This document shows, piece after piece, positions 42,101-49,738 of a stretch of 64,000 nucleotides of DNA. A program made the position numbers and the translations under genes. The DNA lies in the NCBI RefSeq assembly GCF_025210165.1, contig NZ_JAOASI010000068.1, positions 16,991-80,990 of the forward strand, in the 5' to 3' direction. This stretch comes from Tepidibacter sp. (GTDB lineage: Bacteria > Bacillota > Clostridia > Peptostreptococcales > Peptostreptococcaceae). The notes beneath the pieces were generated by a model. That model did no database searches, was not told the DNA's origin, and saw only the letters and a program-made list of their open reading frames with translations. Within the stretch, counting starts at the first letter, position 1. Every line of letters begins with the position of its first letter.

Positions 42101-42743
42101 TTATATAGCTATTTCCATCTAAAGGTATTAAAACTTGTAAAGAAGGCTGATCATCTAAAAGACCAACTGCATATATACTATAAAATCTGTTCGGCTTAAG
42201 GTTAACATTAGGTACTATTAAAGCTGTTTGATCAGTTCCTGTAGCTCTTGCTTCAAATGTATAATTCCCTGGTGATACAGGTATATATTCTGTTACTTCT
42301 TCATATTCCACATCTTCAAATATTATAGTCCCATTTGGTAAAGTTATATCTACGTTTGGTGTGTTTGGAGATAGGTGAACAAACCTAACCATAGTTTTAT
42401 TGGTAGGTATAGGTTCTATAGGTTCTAATATAGGTAATAAATCTAGTTCTGATGCATAGCCTGTAGCAGCAACAGTTGCTATAGTGTCATTAGGAACCTG
42501 AATATTCTTTACTAAAACTGGATTTTGTGTAGTCCCAGATGCAAAAACAGATATTACATAGTTTCCAGGAGCTACACTAATATAAGGAGTAAAACCTTTA
42601 TAAGGTAGATTTCTAGCTATTAAGTTGTTATTTGCATATATATCTACAGGTGGAGCATCTGGAGAAGCATGTAATACTCTAATATGAGAAGGTTTCACTT
42701 GTCTAATATACGGCATATATGGATATAAAAAATTATTAATCAT
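42096..42743 (-). CDS. Two-domain DUF4397 protein
   Basis: A 215-residue protein from ATG 42743 (AAAGGTG about 8 nt upstream; the TTG six codons earlier covers that site). Two DUF4397 beta-sandwich repeats are clear: SHIRVLHASPDAPPVDIYAN with GFTPYISVAPGNYVISVFAS, and MVRFVHLSPNTPNVDITLPN with VTEYIPVSPGNYTFEARATG. Members are usually cell-surface or spore-coat associated, but no signal peptide is present here, which favours a coat/exosporium or cytoplasmic location in a spore-former. That is inference. Confidence 0.88.
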   Translation of the reverse strand: MINNFLYPYMPYIRQVKPSHIRVLHASPDAPPVDIYANNNLIARNLPYKGFTPYISVAPGNYVISVFASGTTQNPVLVKNIQVPNDTIATVAATGYASELDLLPILEPIEPIPTNKTMVRFVHLSPNTPNVDITLPNGTIIFEDVEYEEVTEYIPVSPGNYTFEARATGTDQTALIVPNVNLKPNRFYSIYAVGLLDDQPSLQVLIPLDGNSYIK

Positions 42744-42808
42744 AATCTCAACACCTTTCAAATATCTTCTATATAATATATGATATAATTTAAAAGATGT
42801 TATTCTAT

Positions 42809-43081
42809 TTATTGAAAAGTTATAGGATGTCCATTGTTAATATCATATCCAAGCCCTACCAATCCACCGATTATTATTAATGTAAATATCGATATCATAA
42901 CTATTTTATCAAATTCATTTCTCTTAAAACTGTTTCTAAGAGCATACATACAAAATGTTAATACAGATCCAACTACAAATATAAAGTAAGGTATTATACC
43001 AAAGTTATCTATAAACCATTTTATAAAATAGTGAAATATAATAAATTTAGGTGAGGGGAAATTATAATCAGAAACATTCAT
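42809..43081 (-). CDS. Small membrane protein (90 residues)
   Basis: Two predicted membrane helices (IIPYFIFVVGSVLTFCMYAL and IVMISIFTLIIIGGLVGLGY) joined by a basic loop (RNSFKRNEFDK). No family recognised. AGGGAG precedes the ATG. It is in the same direction as the DUF4397 gene, 66 nt upstream of it, so co-transcription is possible. Confidence 0.7.
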   Translation of the reverse strand: MNVSDYNFPSPKFIIFHYFIKWFIDNFGIIPYFIFVVGSVLTFCMYALRNSFKRNEFDKIVMISIFTLIIIGGLVGLGYDINNGHPITFQ

Positions 43082-43170
43082 ACTAAAACTCCCTTCTGTT
43101 TCATTTGAAAAGTTTAATTTTTCTAAAAATTCTTATTTTTATTATATAACAAAATTTAATAAAATCAAAC

Positions 43171-43212
43171 AAAAAAATCCTTACCATCTATAGAGACAAT
43201 AAGGATTTTTTT
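43171..43212 (-). terminator. Terminator after brnQ
   Basis: 13-bp perfect stem (AAAAAAATCCTTA with TAAGGATTTTTTT) with a 16-nt loop, 5 nt beyond the brnQ stop on the minus strand. Confidence 0.88.
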
Positions 43213-43217
43213 ATTTA

Positions 43218-44507
43218 TTATATATTTTCCTGCTTTTTCTTTATAGTAGCCATAGCAATTATAGATCCTATTATAGCTGGTAGTATCCATGCAAATCCAG
43301 CACTAGCTAATGGTAATCTAGAGATAAAAGCATTAACTGATGATATTTGAACACCCATAGCTGCTAAAGCATCAAATAAACTTATACACACTGCTCCAAA
43401 TACCGCACCCGTATATGCTGTCTTGTTGGGTATATAATCATCAAATATATTGAAAATAATTAAGATTATACCTACAGGGTAAACCGTTACAAGTAGAGGA
43501 ACTGCTATTTTAACTATTTGATCAACTCCAAAGTTAGACATAACAGCACTAAACACTGTAACACCAATAACTATAGGCTTATATCCAATTCTATCATTTG
43601 AAAGTTTAGAGAAGTATTCTCCACAAGTTGCTGTAAGTCCAACTGAAGTAGTTAAACATGCTAATGATACAGATATTCCTATTAGAGCTTTTCCAGCATT
43701 GCCTAATACACTTTCTGTAATGCTTATAGTTAATTGAGTTCTTGCTATATCAGCTGGGAATATACCACTTGATGTAGCTCCTAAATACATTAATCCACCA
43801 TATATAATAGCAAGACCAGTAGCTGCAACAAGACCAGCCATTACAGTTAATTTAATTTGATCTTTAGTATCAGTGTATCCTTTTTGAACTAAAGAACCAA
43901 TTACTATTCCAGCAAAAACCATAGAAGCCAAAGCGTCCATAGTTTGATATCCTTCTGTAAATCCTTTTGAAAATGGATTTTGCATTCCTGTGTCAATAGG
44001 AGTTCCTATAGGATTCATAATTCCTTTTACTATAACTACAAGTAATGATATTAATAAAATAGGCGTAAGGATTTTTCCTATTTTGTCAACTATTCCAGAT
44101 GGGTTTATAACTAAGAATAATGTTACCCCAAAGAATATAACAGATACTAATATAGGACTTATTGAAGGGAATAAAGGTTTAAATCCCATTTCAAAAGTAG
44201 TAGCTCCAGTTCTAGGTATAGCTAAAAGAGGTCCTATAGCTAACATTATAACAGTTCCTATAATTTTACTAAATGTAGGATTAACTTTATCAGCTAAATC
44301 ACTTAAACTACCACCAGCTTTAGATGCAGCTATAATACCAAGTACAGGCATTCCTATACCTGTTAATAAGAATCCTATTAATCCAGGTACCCAAGCATTA
44401 CCTGTCATAAGTCCAAGAGCAGGTGGGAAGATTAAATTTCCTGCACCAAAAAACATTGCAAATAGTGCAAATCCTACTACGATTACATCTTTAGATGTTT
44501 TGTTCAT
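43218..44507 (-). CDS. brnQ: Branched-chain amino acid transport system II carrier protein
   Basis: A 429-residue LIVCS-family symporter for leucine, isoleucine and valine, with about 12 membrane helices. It starts VGFALFAMFFGAGNLIFPPA, the family signature, and continues GMPVLGIIAASKAGGSLSDL and AIGPLLAIPRTGATTFEMGF. GAAGGAGGAAAC precedes the ATG. Upstream is a long intergenic region with a hairpin element and a 36-bp inverted repeat. I looked for a T-box there and did not find the AGGGTGG core. Confidence 0.96.
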   Translation of the reverse strand: MNKTSKDVIVVGFALFAMFFGAGNLIFPPALGLMTGNAWVPGLIGFLLTGIGMPVLGIIAASKAGGSLSDLADKVNPTFSKIIGTVIMLAIGPLLAIPRTGATTFEMGFKPLFPSISPILVSVIFFGVTLFLVINPSGIVDKIGKILTPILLISLLVVIVKGIMNPIGTPIDTGMQNPFSKGFTEGYQTMDALASMVFAGIVIGSLVQKGYTDTKDQIKLTVMAGLVAATGLAIIYGGLMYLGATSSGIFPADIARTQLTISITESVLGNAGKALIGISVSLACLTTSVGLTATCGEYFSKLSNDRIGYKPIVIGVTVFSAVMSNFGVDQIVKIAVPLLVTVYPVGIILIIFNIFDDYIPNKTAYTGAVFGAVCISLFDALAAMGVQISSVNAFISRLPLASAGFAWILPAIIGSIIAMATIKKKQENI

Positions 44508-44560
44508 TTTGTTTCCTCCTTCAAATTCGTATAAATAATTATTTATTAAAAGACTATAGT

Positions 44561-44612
44561 AAAAAAGTCTTCCTTTTAAAGATTTTCAATGTAGACTTTT
44601 TTGAAACTCATA
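44561..44612. repeat. Hairpin element, copy B
   Basis: AAAAAAGTCT (44561-44570) pairs with AGACTTTTTT (44593-44602). Shares with copy A at 30467-30515 the arms plus AAGATT, TGTAGACTTTTT and GAAACT.ATA. On the plus strand a TATAGT precedes it, as TATAAT precedes copy A. On the minus strand it lies in the brnQ leader and could act as attenuator. Confidence 0.6.
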
Positions 44613-44799
44613 ACGAATTCGTTATAAAATCATAATCTTTAATATACTTATGTAATATATTGTCTTGAGTGAATTTTATGACAATTCATTCCAACGGTTT
44701 GCGATTTCAAAGTAATTATAACAACATTCACCACAAATATCAATAGATTAAAGCTTGTGCGATTTTTTAAAAAATTGTATATATTTCAAAAAAAGAAAT

Positions 44800-44877
44800 A
44801 ATTACATTACTGGTATTCAAACAAAAGAAGCGTGTATTAACACACGCTTCTTTTGTTTGAATACCAGTAATGTAATT
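44800..44877. repeat. 36-bp perfect inverted repeat
   Basis: Arms 44800-44835 and 44842-44877 are exact complements around a 6-nt loop (core ACAAAAGAAGCGTGT). T-rich sequence follows on the minus strand, so termination of the 45050-45313 transcript is possible. The length exceeds any other terminator here. Confidence 0.9.
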
Positions 44878-45049
44878 AGTATGATACCTTTATGAAATTA
44901 GTCCTTCGTTTATTTTTTTGAAATCTTTAGAAAATACAAACAAAAGATTTTTGAGGTGTTATTTTCTTAAGGTTGTTTAATCATTATTTATTAAATAATA
45001 GATTTCAACAAAAACACTTATATGATCTTTAAAATATAATTTTAAATAA

Positions 45050-45313
45050 TTAAGAAATATAATATTGTTCTAGATTTAAATTTGAATTATAATTTATACT
45101 CGATTTATTATTCATCTCTATATTCATTATTTTATCAGTCTGTTTTACAGGAGTGAGTAAAGAAAATAAGCCAACGACACTGAGTATAACTATAAATATC
45201 ATTAATAGAACCTTATTATTTTGAGATTTTATCTTTCTGAAATAATTATTTTTATTTTGCTGTTTATGTTTGATCTTTTTTTTAGCTAAATTAAAATCAA
45301 TAACTTTTGACAT
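45050..45313 (-). CDS. Small single-pass membrane protein (87 residues)
   Basis: No family recognised. A basic cytoplasmic N-terminus (FNLAKKKIKHKQQNKNNYFR) is followed by one membrane helix (VLLMIFIVILSVVGLFSLLT) and a short polar, Asn-rich exterior. AAAGGGGGTT lies 6 nt upstream of the ATG. The layout resembles septum-associated or sporulation small membrane proteins, without specific evidence. Confidence 0.7.
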   Translation of the reverse strand: MSKVIDFNLAKKKIKHKQQNKNNYFRKIKSQNNKVLLMIFIVILSVVGLFSLLTPVKQTDKIMNIEMNNKSSINYNSNLNLEQYYIS

Positions 45314-45492
45314 ACTCTAACCCCCTTTTTAAATGTTCGCCTATATTATATATTATTATAGCAGATAAACAATGTGAATGGTTTGAGTTTTTAGAAAATT
45401 CATTTTTTTATTTCTTACATATTTACATTCTTCTTATTAAATGTTATGCTTTTTTTTATGCATTAATAACTAAATATTAAGGAGAAGATTTA

Positions 45493-45690
45493 ATGAGAGA
45501 AGAATGTAAAAAATGTGGCTTATGCAAAAATGTAACTTCAGAACCATTAGAAGAATACATAGAGTTAATAGATGATAATATCGACTTAAAAGAAAATAAA
45601 AATTCTACAACTGAGATTAAGTACTATCAACAACCAAAACCTTTACCAAAAGAATATATAGAATTAGTAGGTGATTTTGAAGATAAATAG
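45493..45690 (+). CDS. Small Cys-rich acidic protein (65 residues)
   Basis: It starts MREECKKCGLCKNVTSEPLE, a Cys-x2-Cys-x2-Cys cluster near the N-terminus, then a repeated acidic motif EYIELIDD and EYIELVGDFEDK flanking a Pro-rich turn. It could bind a metal as a small scaffold, but three Cys alone do not make a complete site. AAGGAGAAG precedes the ATG and a terminator follows. Confidence 0.65.
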   Translation: MREECKKCGLCKNVTSEPLEEYIELIDDNIDLKENKNSTTEIKYYQQPKPLPKEYIELVGDFEDK

Positions 45691-45703
45691 AGCATAGTAA
45701 GCT

Positions 45704-45746
45704 AATAAAAACAACTGTATTATATTTTAGTGCGGTTGTTTTTATT
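45704..45746 (+). terminator. Terminator
   Basis: 12-bp perfect stem (AATAAAAACAAC with GTTGTTTTTATT) with a 19-nt loop, 13 nt after the preceding stop codon. Confidence 0.8.
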
Positions 45747-46183
45747 GCAAGTGAATTTTAGATAAACATTGTCGAATTTAAGTGCAATTTGAAAATAATG
45801 AAATAGATAAAAATAATTTAATAATTAATTTATACTTATAAAACTAATATATATAGGATTAAGCAAATATAAGCAATATGAGTATTACTTAGATGTTTTT
45901 ATTCAACTATTCCCTAAATATACATTTAGAAACTAGTTTAGTTTTGTTTTTTAAAGATACCTTCTACGGTATCTTATAGCCTTTGTTCTATTAAATAAAT
46001 ACATTTTATAAATTATGCTTAGTCAATATTTAATATTTTTATTTGCTTAAATTAATAATTATAAAAATGATTATAAATTCGTAACGAAAATTATATGCTT
46101 ATCCACAATTCAAATAAAAATATAATAATTTATTAATGATATTATATTTTTATTTGAATTGTGGATAAGTTATTAAGATTTTT
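45747..46183. other. Gene-free intergenic region with paired DnaA boxes
   Basis: 440 nt of very AT-rich DNA. A small hairpin (AAGATACC / GGTATCTT, 45954-45975) and the 30-bp inverted repeat at 46098-46169 are the only structures seen. No convincing ORF on either strand. Confidence 0.6.
46098..46169. repeat. 30-bp perfect inverted repeat carrying two head-to-head DnaA boxes
   Basis: Arms 46098-46127 and 46140-46169, 12-nt loop. Each arm contains TTATCCACA, at 46099-46107 (plus) and 46160-46168 (minus). It ends 15 nt before the stop of the minus-strand regulator gene at 46184. No T-tract follows on the minus-strand exit, which argues against a standard terminator for that gene. Confidence 0.85.
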
Positions 46184-46426
46184 TTATACTTCCATATGAT
46201 TTACTCTTACGCCATCTAATTTGCTTAATTCATTCATCATATTATTTATCCTATTTTTTTCTGCTCTTAAATTCAATGTTATCAATCCAGTATTTACTTC
46301 TATAGGATCGTGCATCCCAAACCTATTCAAAATAACATCTCCATTTTGTGTTAATATTTCTTGTACTTTAGTAGCCGAATCTGTTCTTTGATCTATCCTT
46401 ATTGCTGCAATACTTAAATTATCCAT
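46184..46426 (-). CDS. TM1266-type iron-only hydrogenase system regulator (ACT-like domain)
   Basis: An 80-residue single-domain ACT-like protein: NLSIAAIRIDQRTDSATKVQ, GDVILNRFGMHDPIEVNTGL and MNELSKLDGVRVNHMEV at the end. It matches the TM1266 family annotated as putative iron-only hydrogenase system regulator because it is often encoded near FeFe-hydrogenase maturation genes. None of those are in this window. The start was set at ATG 46426 with GGAGG upstream; a longer frame covers the ribosome site. Confidence 0.85.
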   Translation of the reverse strand: MDNLSIAAIRIDQRTDSATKVQEILTQNGDVILNRFGMHDPIEVNTGLITLNLRAEKNRINNMMNELSKLDGVRVNHMEV

Positions 46427-46612
46427 AATATACCTCCAACATTTAATCTTATACATTTTATTTTAGACTTTTCTCTAATTTTTATACCTAAAACTAATAT
46501 AAGTCTCAATAAATAATAAATGGATATCTTCAAAAATCATGGAATATTAGAATAATACTATTTAAATAAGGATATTCTAAGTTTAGTATTTGTTTATTAG
46601 GAGGTTTCATTT

Positions 46613-46933
46613 ATGAATATTAAAAACACAACTTGGAAAGAATTTTTAATAAATAAAGGATTTGATGAGTCTATATCAAAATCTTTTATAGGATTTATAT
46701 CTTGGAAAGAAGGTGAACATTTTTCTAAACTAGGAGAAGAAATAAATGATGTTTTAGATGGATACGAAGGAAAAATAGTAGTTAAAGATGTTGTATATGG
46801 TAAGTATAAAAGTATAGGTATATTATTTTTTAGTAAAGAGATATCTCAACATATTGCAAGTAATATTTTTAAAGCAATACAACACTGCGAATATAATGAA
46901 GTCTATGATATGAAAGATATAGATTATATTTAA
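46613..46933 (+). CDS. Hypothetical protein (106 residues)
   Basis: No family recognised. Soluble alpha/beta protein: NTTWKEFLINKGFDESISKS, then GKIVVKDVVYGKYKSIGILF and a C-terminal helix with HCEYNEVYDMKDIDYI. AGGAGGTTTC precedes the ATG. It has its own hairpin downstream. Confidence 0.7.
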   Translation: MNIKNTTWKEFLINKGFDESISKSFIGFISWKEGEHFSKLGEEINDVLDGYEGKIVVKDVVYGKYKSIGILFFSKEISQHIASNIFKAIQHCEYNEVYDMKDIDYI

Positions 46934-46957
46934 TTCTAAAAATACTACTCATAATAC

Positions 46958-47001
46958 AAATGAACTAAATATCATACTTATATATGTAATCCAGTTCATT
47001 T
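46958..47001. terminator. Weak terminator
   Basis: 9-bp stem (AAATGAACT / AGTTCATTT) with a 26-nt loop, 24 nt after the preceding gene; T-rich exit on the plus strand. Confidence 0.5.
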
Positions 47002-47024
47002 ATATTATGAAACCTTGCTATTTT

Positions 47025-47151
47025 CTATATAACAGCTATAGTTCTTGCAGGTGCTTCATCCGCATTAAATGTTTTTAAAGGCAAAACTTCTACCCCTACC
47101 CCTTTTAAATTTATATAATCTATATGCTCTTTATATGGATTATGTGCTTAC
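47025..47151 (-). pseudogene. Out-of-frame coding remnant directly after the RNase H gene
   Basis: On the minus strand, in a frame shifted by one from the RNase H gene, 41 codons read NPYKEHIDYINLKGVGVEVL, then PLKTFNADEAPARTIAVI and a stop. The composition (Gly, Val, Pro, Ala) is protein-like rather than intergenic. No start codon or ribosome site exists, and the frame is closed by TAA just upstream. It may be a lost C-terminal extension removed by a frameshift near 47150, or the tail of a decayed neighbour. Confidence 0.4.
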
Positions 47152-47737
47152 ACTTTTCTCCATACTTCTGATTTTTTAAACAAGAACAAACATCTCTATT
47201 AATATCAACAGCATAAAAAGATCCATTGTCTACAACTTTATATATTCCATCCCCTAGGTTAAATACAGTTATTTCTATATCCCCTTCTTTTGTTTCTTTA
47301 TTACGCACTGTATCTATTTTAACATCTTTTTTACTTAGCCCATCTTTTGATAATTTATCTGCCATGGCATTTTCATTCCTAGGTACCCATTTTATGTTTA
47401 GATTCGAAAACTTATGCATAAGACTAACAGCCTCATCTCTAAGAGGAATTAAATGTTCTTTTTTACACTTCCACTGCCCTGTTACCTGTTTTATTATAAG
47501 ATCTGAATCTCCATATACATTGACTTCTTCTTTAGACAATCCTAATTTTATTAAATCCTTCATGCATTCTATCAATGCCTTATATTCAGCTGTATTATTA
47601 GTTCCTTTTCCTCCGTATAAAGAAACTTCCTTTAAATAGGCATTATAGTTTGTATCATAAATAGCATACCCTAACCCGATGTCAGCTCCTTTATTTCCAT
47701 TATCATTACAAGCACCATCAAAATTACATTTAATCAA
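47120..47737 (-). CDS. RNase H-like protein fused to a SWIM zinc finger
   Basis: A 205-residue protein. Residues 1-132 are an RNase HI-type domain with acidic residues at Asp7 (CNFDGAC), Glu51 (NTAEYKAL), Asp77 (YGDSDLI) and Asp127 (MADKLS), so hydrolysis of RNA in RNA-DNA hybrids is plausible. Residues 184-198 form a SWIM-type zinc finger, Cys-x-Cys-x9-Cys-x-His (DVCSCLKNQKYGEKCKHIIH). The fusion is unusual: SWIM fingers bind DNA or protein and could target the nuclease. AAGGAAGTG precedes the ATG. A coding-like tail continues in another frame after the stop. Confidence 0.85.
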   Translation of the reverse strand: MIKCNFDGACNDNGNKGADIGLGYAIYDTNYNAYLKEVSLYGGKGTNNTAEYKALIECMKDLIKLGLSKEEVNVYGDSDLIIKQVTGQWKCKKEHLIPLRDEAVSLMHKFSNLNIKWVPRNENAMADKLSKDGLSKKDVKIDTVRNKETKEGDIEITVFNLGDGIYKVVDNGSFYAVDINRDVCSCLKNQKYGEKCKHIIHIKSI

Positions 47738-48050
47738 AATAACACTTCCTTTTCATATAACTTATTTTCATGTTCATATTATAGCATTAAATATGTTTAA
47801 ATATAATAGAAACATTAATCATAACTAAGAATAGTTATTTTTAATCTATAGGAAAGTGTAATACCCCTATTGTGTAGATGTTTCTAGAACGTACTTTTTA
47901 ACGCTAATTTTTTCTTTAGTCTGTGTTTTTATAAGAATTTGCCGAGTTTAGAATTTAGACCCCTAGTCAATTGTTCGTATTTATTAATTTCTTGTCTTTT
48001 ATAAGCTGAATTGATATCATATAAGTAGTATATGTAAAGGAGTGTTTTAA
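47738..48050. other. Intergenic region between RNase H gene and recombinase 2
   Basis: About 310 nt between divergent genes. The segment 47870-48000 is noticeably richer in G+C than its surroundings (for example TAGACCCCTAGTC near 47960), but no ORF, tRNA or clear inverted repeat is visible. It should hold both divergent promoters and may hold the recombinase target. Confidence 0.5.
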
Positions 48051-49175
48051 TTGCATAAGAATTTAAAAATACATAATAAATCAGATAAACCAGATAATAT
48101 AGTTTTTAAAGAAAATTTGATAATAGAAAATTGTGTTAAAACAGAAAATCAGTTACCGAAATTTATGAAGGATTTTTTTGTATATCTTAAAAGTGCAGTT
48201 GTTTCATCGACTAGACTGGCTTATTTAGAAGATATTTTATTTTTTTGTAAGTACTTAGTGAACGAATCTGAGTTAACATCATCGAATAACTGTAAGGATA
48301 TAAGCATTGATGAATTTAACAATATTAAGGCAAGAGATATTAATTTATTTTTAGGAGATTACTGCTCTAGATATTATAAAAAAACAGATACAAATACACT
48401 AGTATTTGAAAATAATAATAGATCATTAGCTAGAAAAAAATCTTCACTATCTTCTTTATTCAAGTTCTTATATAGAAATGAGCAGATAAACCAAAACATT
48501 ACAGATGGTTTTAATCCTATAAAACTTCCAAAGCCTCAGCCAGATGCTATTAAAAGATTAGAGATTGATGAAGTTGCTAAAATGATAGATGCAGTTGAAT
48601 CAGGAGAAGGTTTAACTGAAAGAGAAAAAATATATTGGAAAAAAACAAAACTTAGAGATAAAGCTATATTGATATTATTTGTTACATATGGATTAAGACT
48701 CAGTGAACTTAGAGAACTGAATATTTCTTCATTTAATTTTAATAGAGGAGAATTTAAAATATATAGAAAAAGAGGAAAAGAAGCTTTAATGCCTCTTAAT
48801 AAAACTTGCGAATCCGTAGTTTTAGATTTTATGAAAAATGAAAGAACAAATTCTGATAAGCTTCAAGATAAACATAAAGATGCTCTCTTTTTATCCCTCC
48901 AAAATAAGAGGATGACGTTAAAAGCAATAAGAGAATTAGTTGTAAAATATACCTCTATAGGTATGGATATGCCTAGAGGAAATGGATATAGCCCTCATAA
49001 ATTAAGAGCTACATCTGCCACATCTTTAATACAATATGGGTTTTCTATATATGATGTTCAGAATTTACTAGATCATGATAACGTTACTACAACTCAACTT
49101 TATGCAGCACATAAGAAAAATGTAAAAAGAGAAATCGTTAAGAATTTTGAATGGTTAGAAGGTGAAAAAGACTAA
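48051..49175 (+). CDS. Tyrosine recombinase (XerC/D-like), complete active site
   Basis: A 374-residue recombinase starting at TTG with AAAGGAGTG upstream. The N-terminal core-binding domain (about 35-145) is larger than in XerC/D. The catalytic domain has Arg216 (TYGLRLSEL), Lys near 240-243 (YRKRGKEA), His316-x2-Arg319 (SPHKLRATSA), His342 (LLDHDNVTTTQ) and Tyr351, so it is expected to be active. The extra length and DHDN replacing LGHxS set it apart from housekeeping XerC/D. Position beside the SOS module may be coincidental. Confidence 0.9.
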   Translation: MHKNLKIHNKSDKPDNIVFKENLIIENCVKTENQLPKFMKDFFVYLKSAVVSSTRLAYLEDILFFCKYLVNESELTSSNNCKDISIDEFNNIKARDINLFLGDYCSRYYKKTDTNTLVFENNNRSLARKKSSLSSLFKFLYRNEQINQNITDGFNPIKLPKPQPDAIKRLEIDEVAKMIDAVESGEGLTEREKIYWKKTKLRDKAILILFVTYGLRLSELRELNISSFNFNRGEFKIYRKRGKEALMPLNKTCESVVLDFMKNERTNSDKLQDKHKDALFLSLQNKRMTLKAIRELVVKYTSIGMDMPRGNGYSPHKLRATSATSLIQYGFSIYDVQNLLDHDNVTTTQLYAAHKKNVKREIVKNFEWLEGEKD

Positions 49176-49187
49176 TTAGTATCTAAA

Positions 49188-49217
49188 AAAGGATGAACGA
49201 TTTTTAGTTCATCCTTT
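49188..49217. terminator. Terminator between recombinase 2 and the yneA-like gene
   Basis: 11-bp perfect stem (AAAGGATGAAC / GTTCATCCTTT) with an 8-nt loop between converging genes. Confidence 0.85.
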
Positions 49218-49221
49218 AATT

Positions 49222-49494
49222 TTATTCTTTTTTATAAACAGGAATTAATATTTGATCTCCAGGATGTATATTAGCACTTTCCAAATTGTTAACCTTTCTT
49301 ATCACATATATATAGTCTCTTATATCTTCATTTTCGGATATGTTTTCTTTTGCTATATTCCAAAGAGTATCTCCTTGCATTACATTTATAGTCTCATACT
49401 CTATTATATTTTTATGATTTTTTAAATCTGAAAAACCACTTAACAGAGTTGTTACGGAAAATAATATTATTATGTAAACTAAATTCTTTTTCAT
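49222..49494 (-). CDS. YneA-like SOS-induced cell-division suppressor (LysM protein)
   Basis: A 90-residue protein from ATG 49494 (AAAAGGGGG upstream). It has a membrane anchor (NLVYIIILFSVTTLLSGFSD) and an exterior LysM domain (VMQGDTLWNIAKENI through ANIHPGDQILIPVY). Divergent from lexA with LexA boxes between, exactly the arrangement of yneA in Bacillus, where YneA delays septation during DNA damage. The function is inferred from architecture and position. Its promoter spacer contains a perfect LexA box, so it should be tightly SOS-controlled. Confidence 0.85.
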   Translation of the reverse strand: MKKNLVYIIILFSVTTLLSGFSDLKNHKNIIEYETINVMQGDTLWNIAKENISENEDIRDYIYVIRKVNNLESANIHPGDQILIPVYKKE

Positions 49495-49517
49495 CAAAAT
49501 CCCCCTTTTCATCCTCA

Positions 49518-49529
49518 GAACATTTGTTC
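49518..49529. promoter_or_regulatory. LexA box 1
   Basis: GAACATTTGTTC, a perfect match to the Gram-positive GAACNNNNGTTC operator, just downstream of the yneA-like -10 box. Confidence 0.93.
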
Positions 49530-49536
49530 TGGTTAA

Positions 49537-49565
49537 AGTATAGCAGAACAAATGTTCTAAGTCAA
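49537..49565 (-). promoter_or_regulatory. Promoter of the yneA-like gene
   Basis: On the minus strand TTGACT, a 17-nt spacer and TATACT. The spacer contains LexA box 2, so LexA binding would exclude RNA polymerase. Confidence 0.85.
49546..49557. promoter_or_regulatory. LexA box 2
   Basis: GAACAAATGTTC, perfect operator inside the spacer of the yneA-like promoter. Confidence 0.93.
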
Positions 49566-49669
49566 CAAAATAATCTTTTATGATTTATGATTAGTCATTA
49601 TACCACATTATTCTCAACAAATTCTCAACATTTGTCGAAATTGAGATTTTATGTAAAACAAATAAGAAC

Positions 49670-49681
49670 GAACATTTGTTT
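49670..49681. promoter_or_regulatory. LexA box 3 (lexA autoregulation)
   Basis: GAACATTTGTTT, one mismatch from the palindrome, overlapping the lexA -35 hexamer. Weaker than boxes 1 and 2, as expected for a self-limiting regulator. Confidence 0.85.
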
Positions 49682-49704
49682 TTTATTTCGTTTGATGTTA
49701 TAAT
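49676..49704 (+). promoter_or_regulatory. lexA promoter
   Basis: TTGTTT, 17-nt spacer, TATAAT with an upstream TG (extended -10). LexA box 3 covers the -35. Confidence 0.8.
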
Positions 49705-49738
49705 ATAAATATAAAATTATGATGGGAGGATATTTACA

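Larger units (their letters stand above)
44508..45049. other. Gene-free 540-nt intergenic region upstream of brnQ
   Basis: It contains hairpin element copy B (44561-44612), a palindromic ACGAATTCGT at about 44613-44622, the 36-bp inverted repeat at 44800-44877, and otherwise AT-rich sequence. No ORF with a plausible ribosome site was found on either strand. It must contain the brnQ promoter and the end of the gene at 45050-45313. Confidence 0.6.

Noticed and set aside
44508..44620. T-box riboswitch in the brnQ leader
   Set aside because: No AGGGTGGnACCGCG-type core or specifier-loop landmarks were found; only the shared hairpin element is present.
45747..46183. Chromosomal or plasmid origin of replication
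   Set aside because: Only two DnaA boxes, both inside one inverted repeat, and no dnaA, dnaN, rep or par genes nearby.
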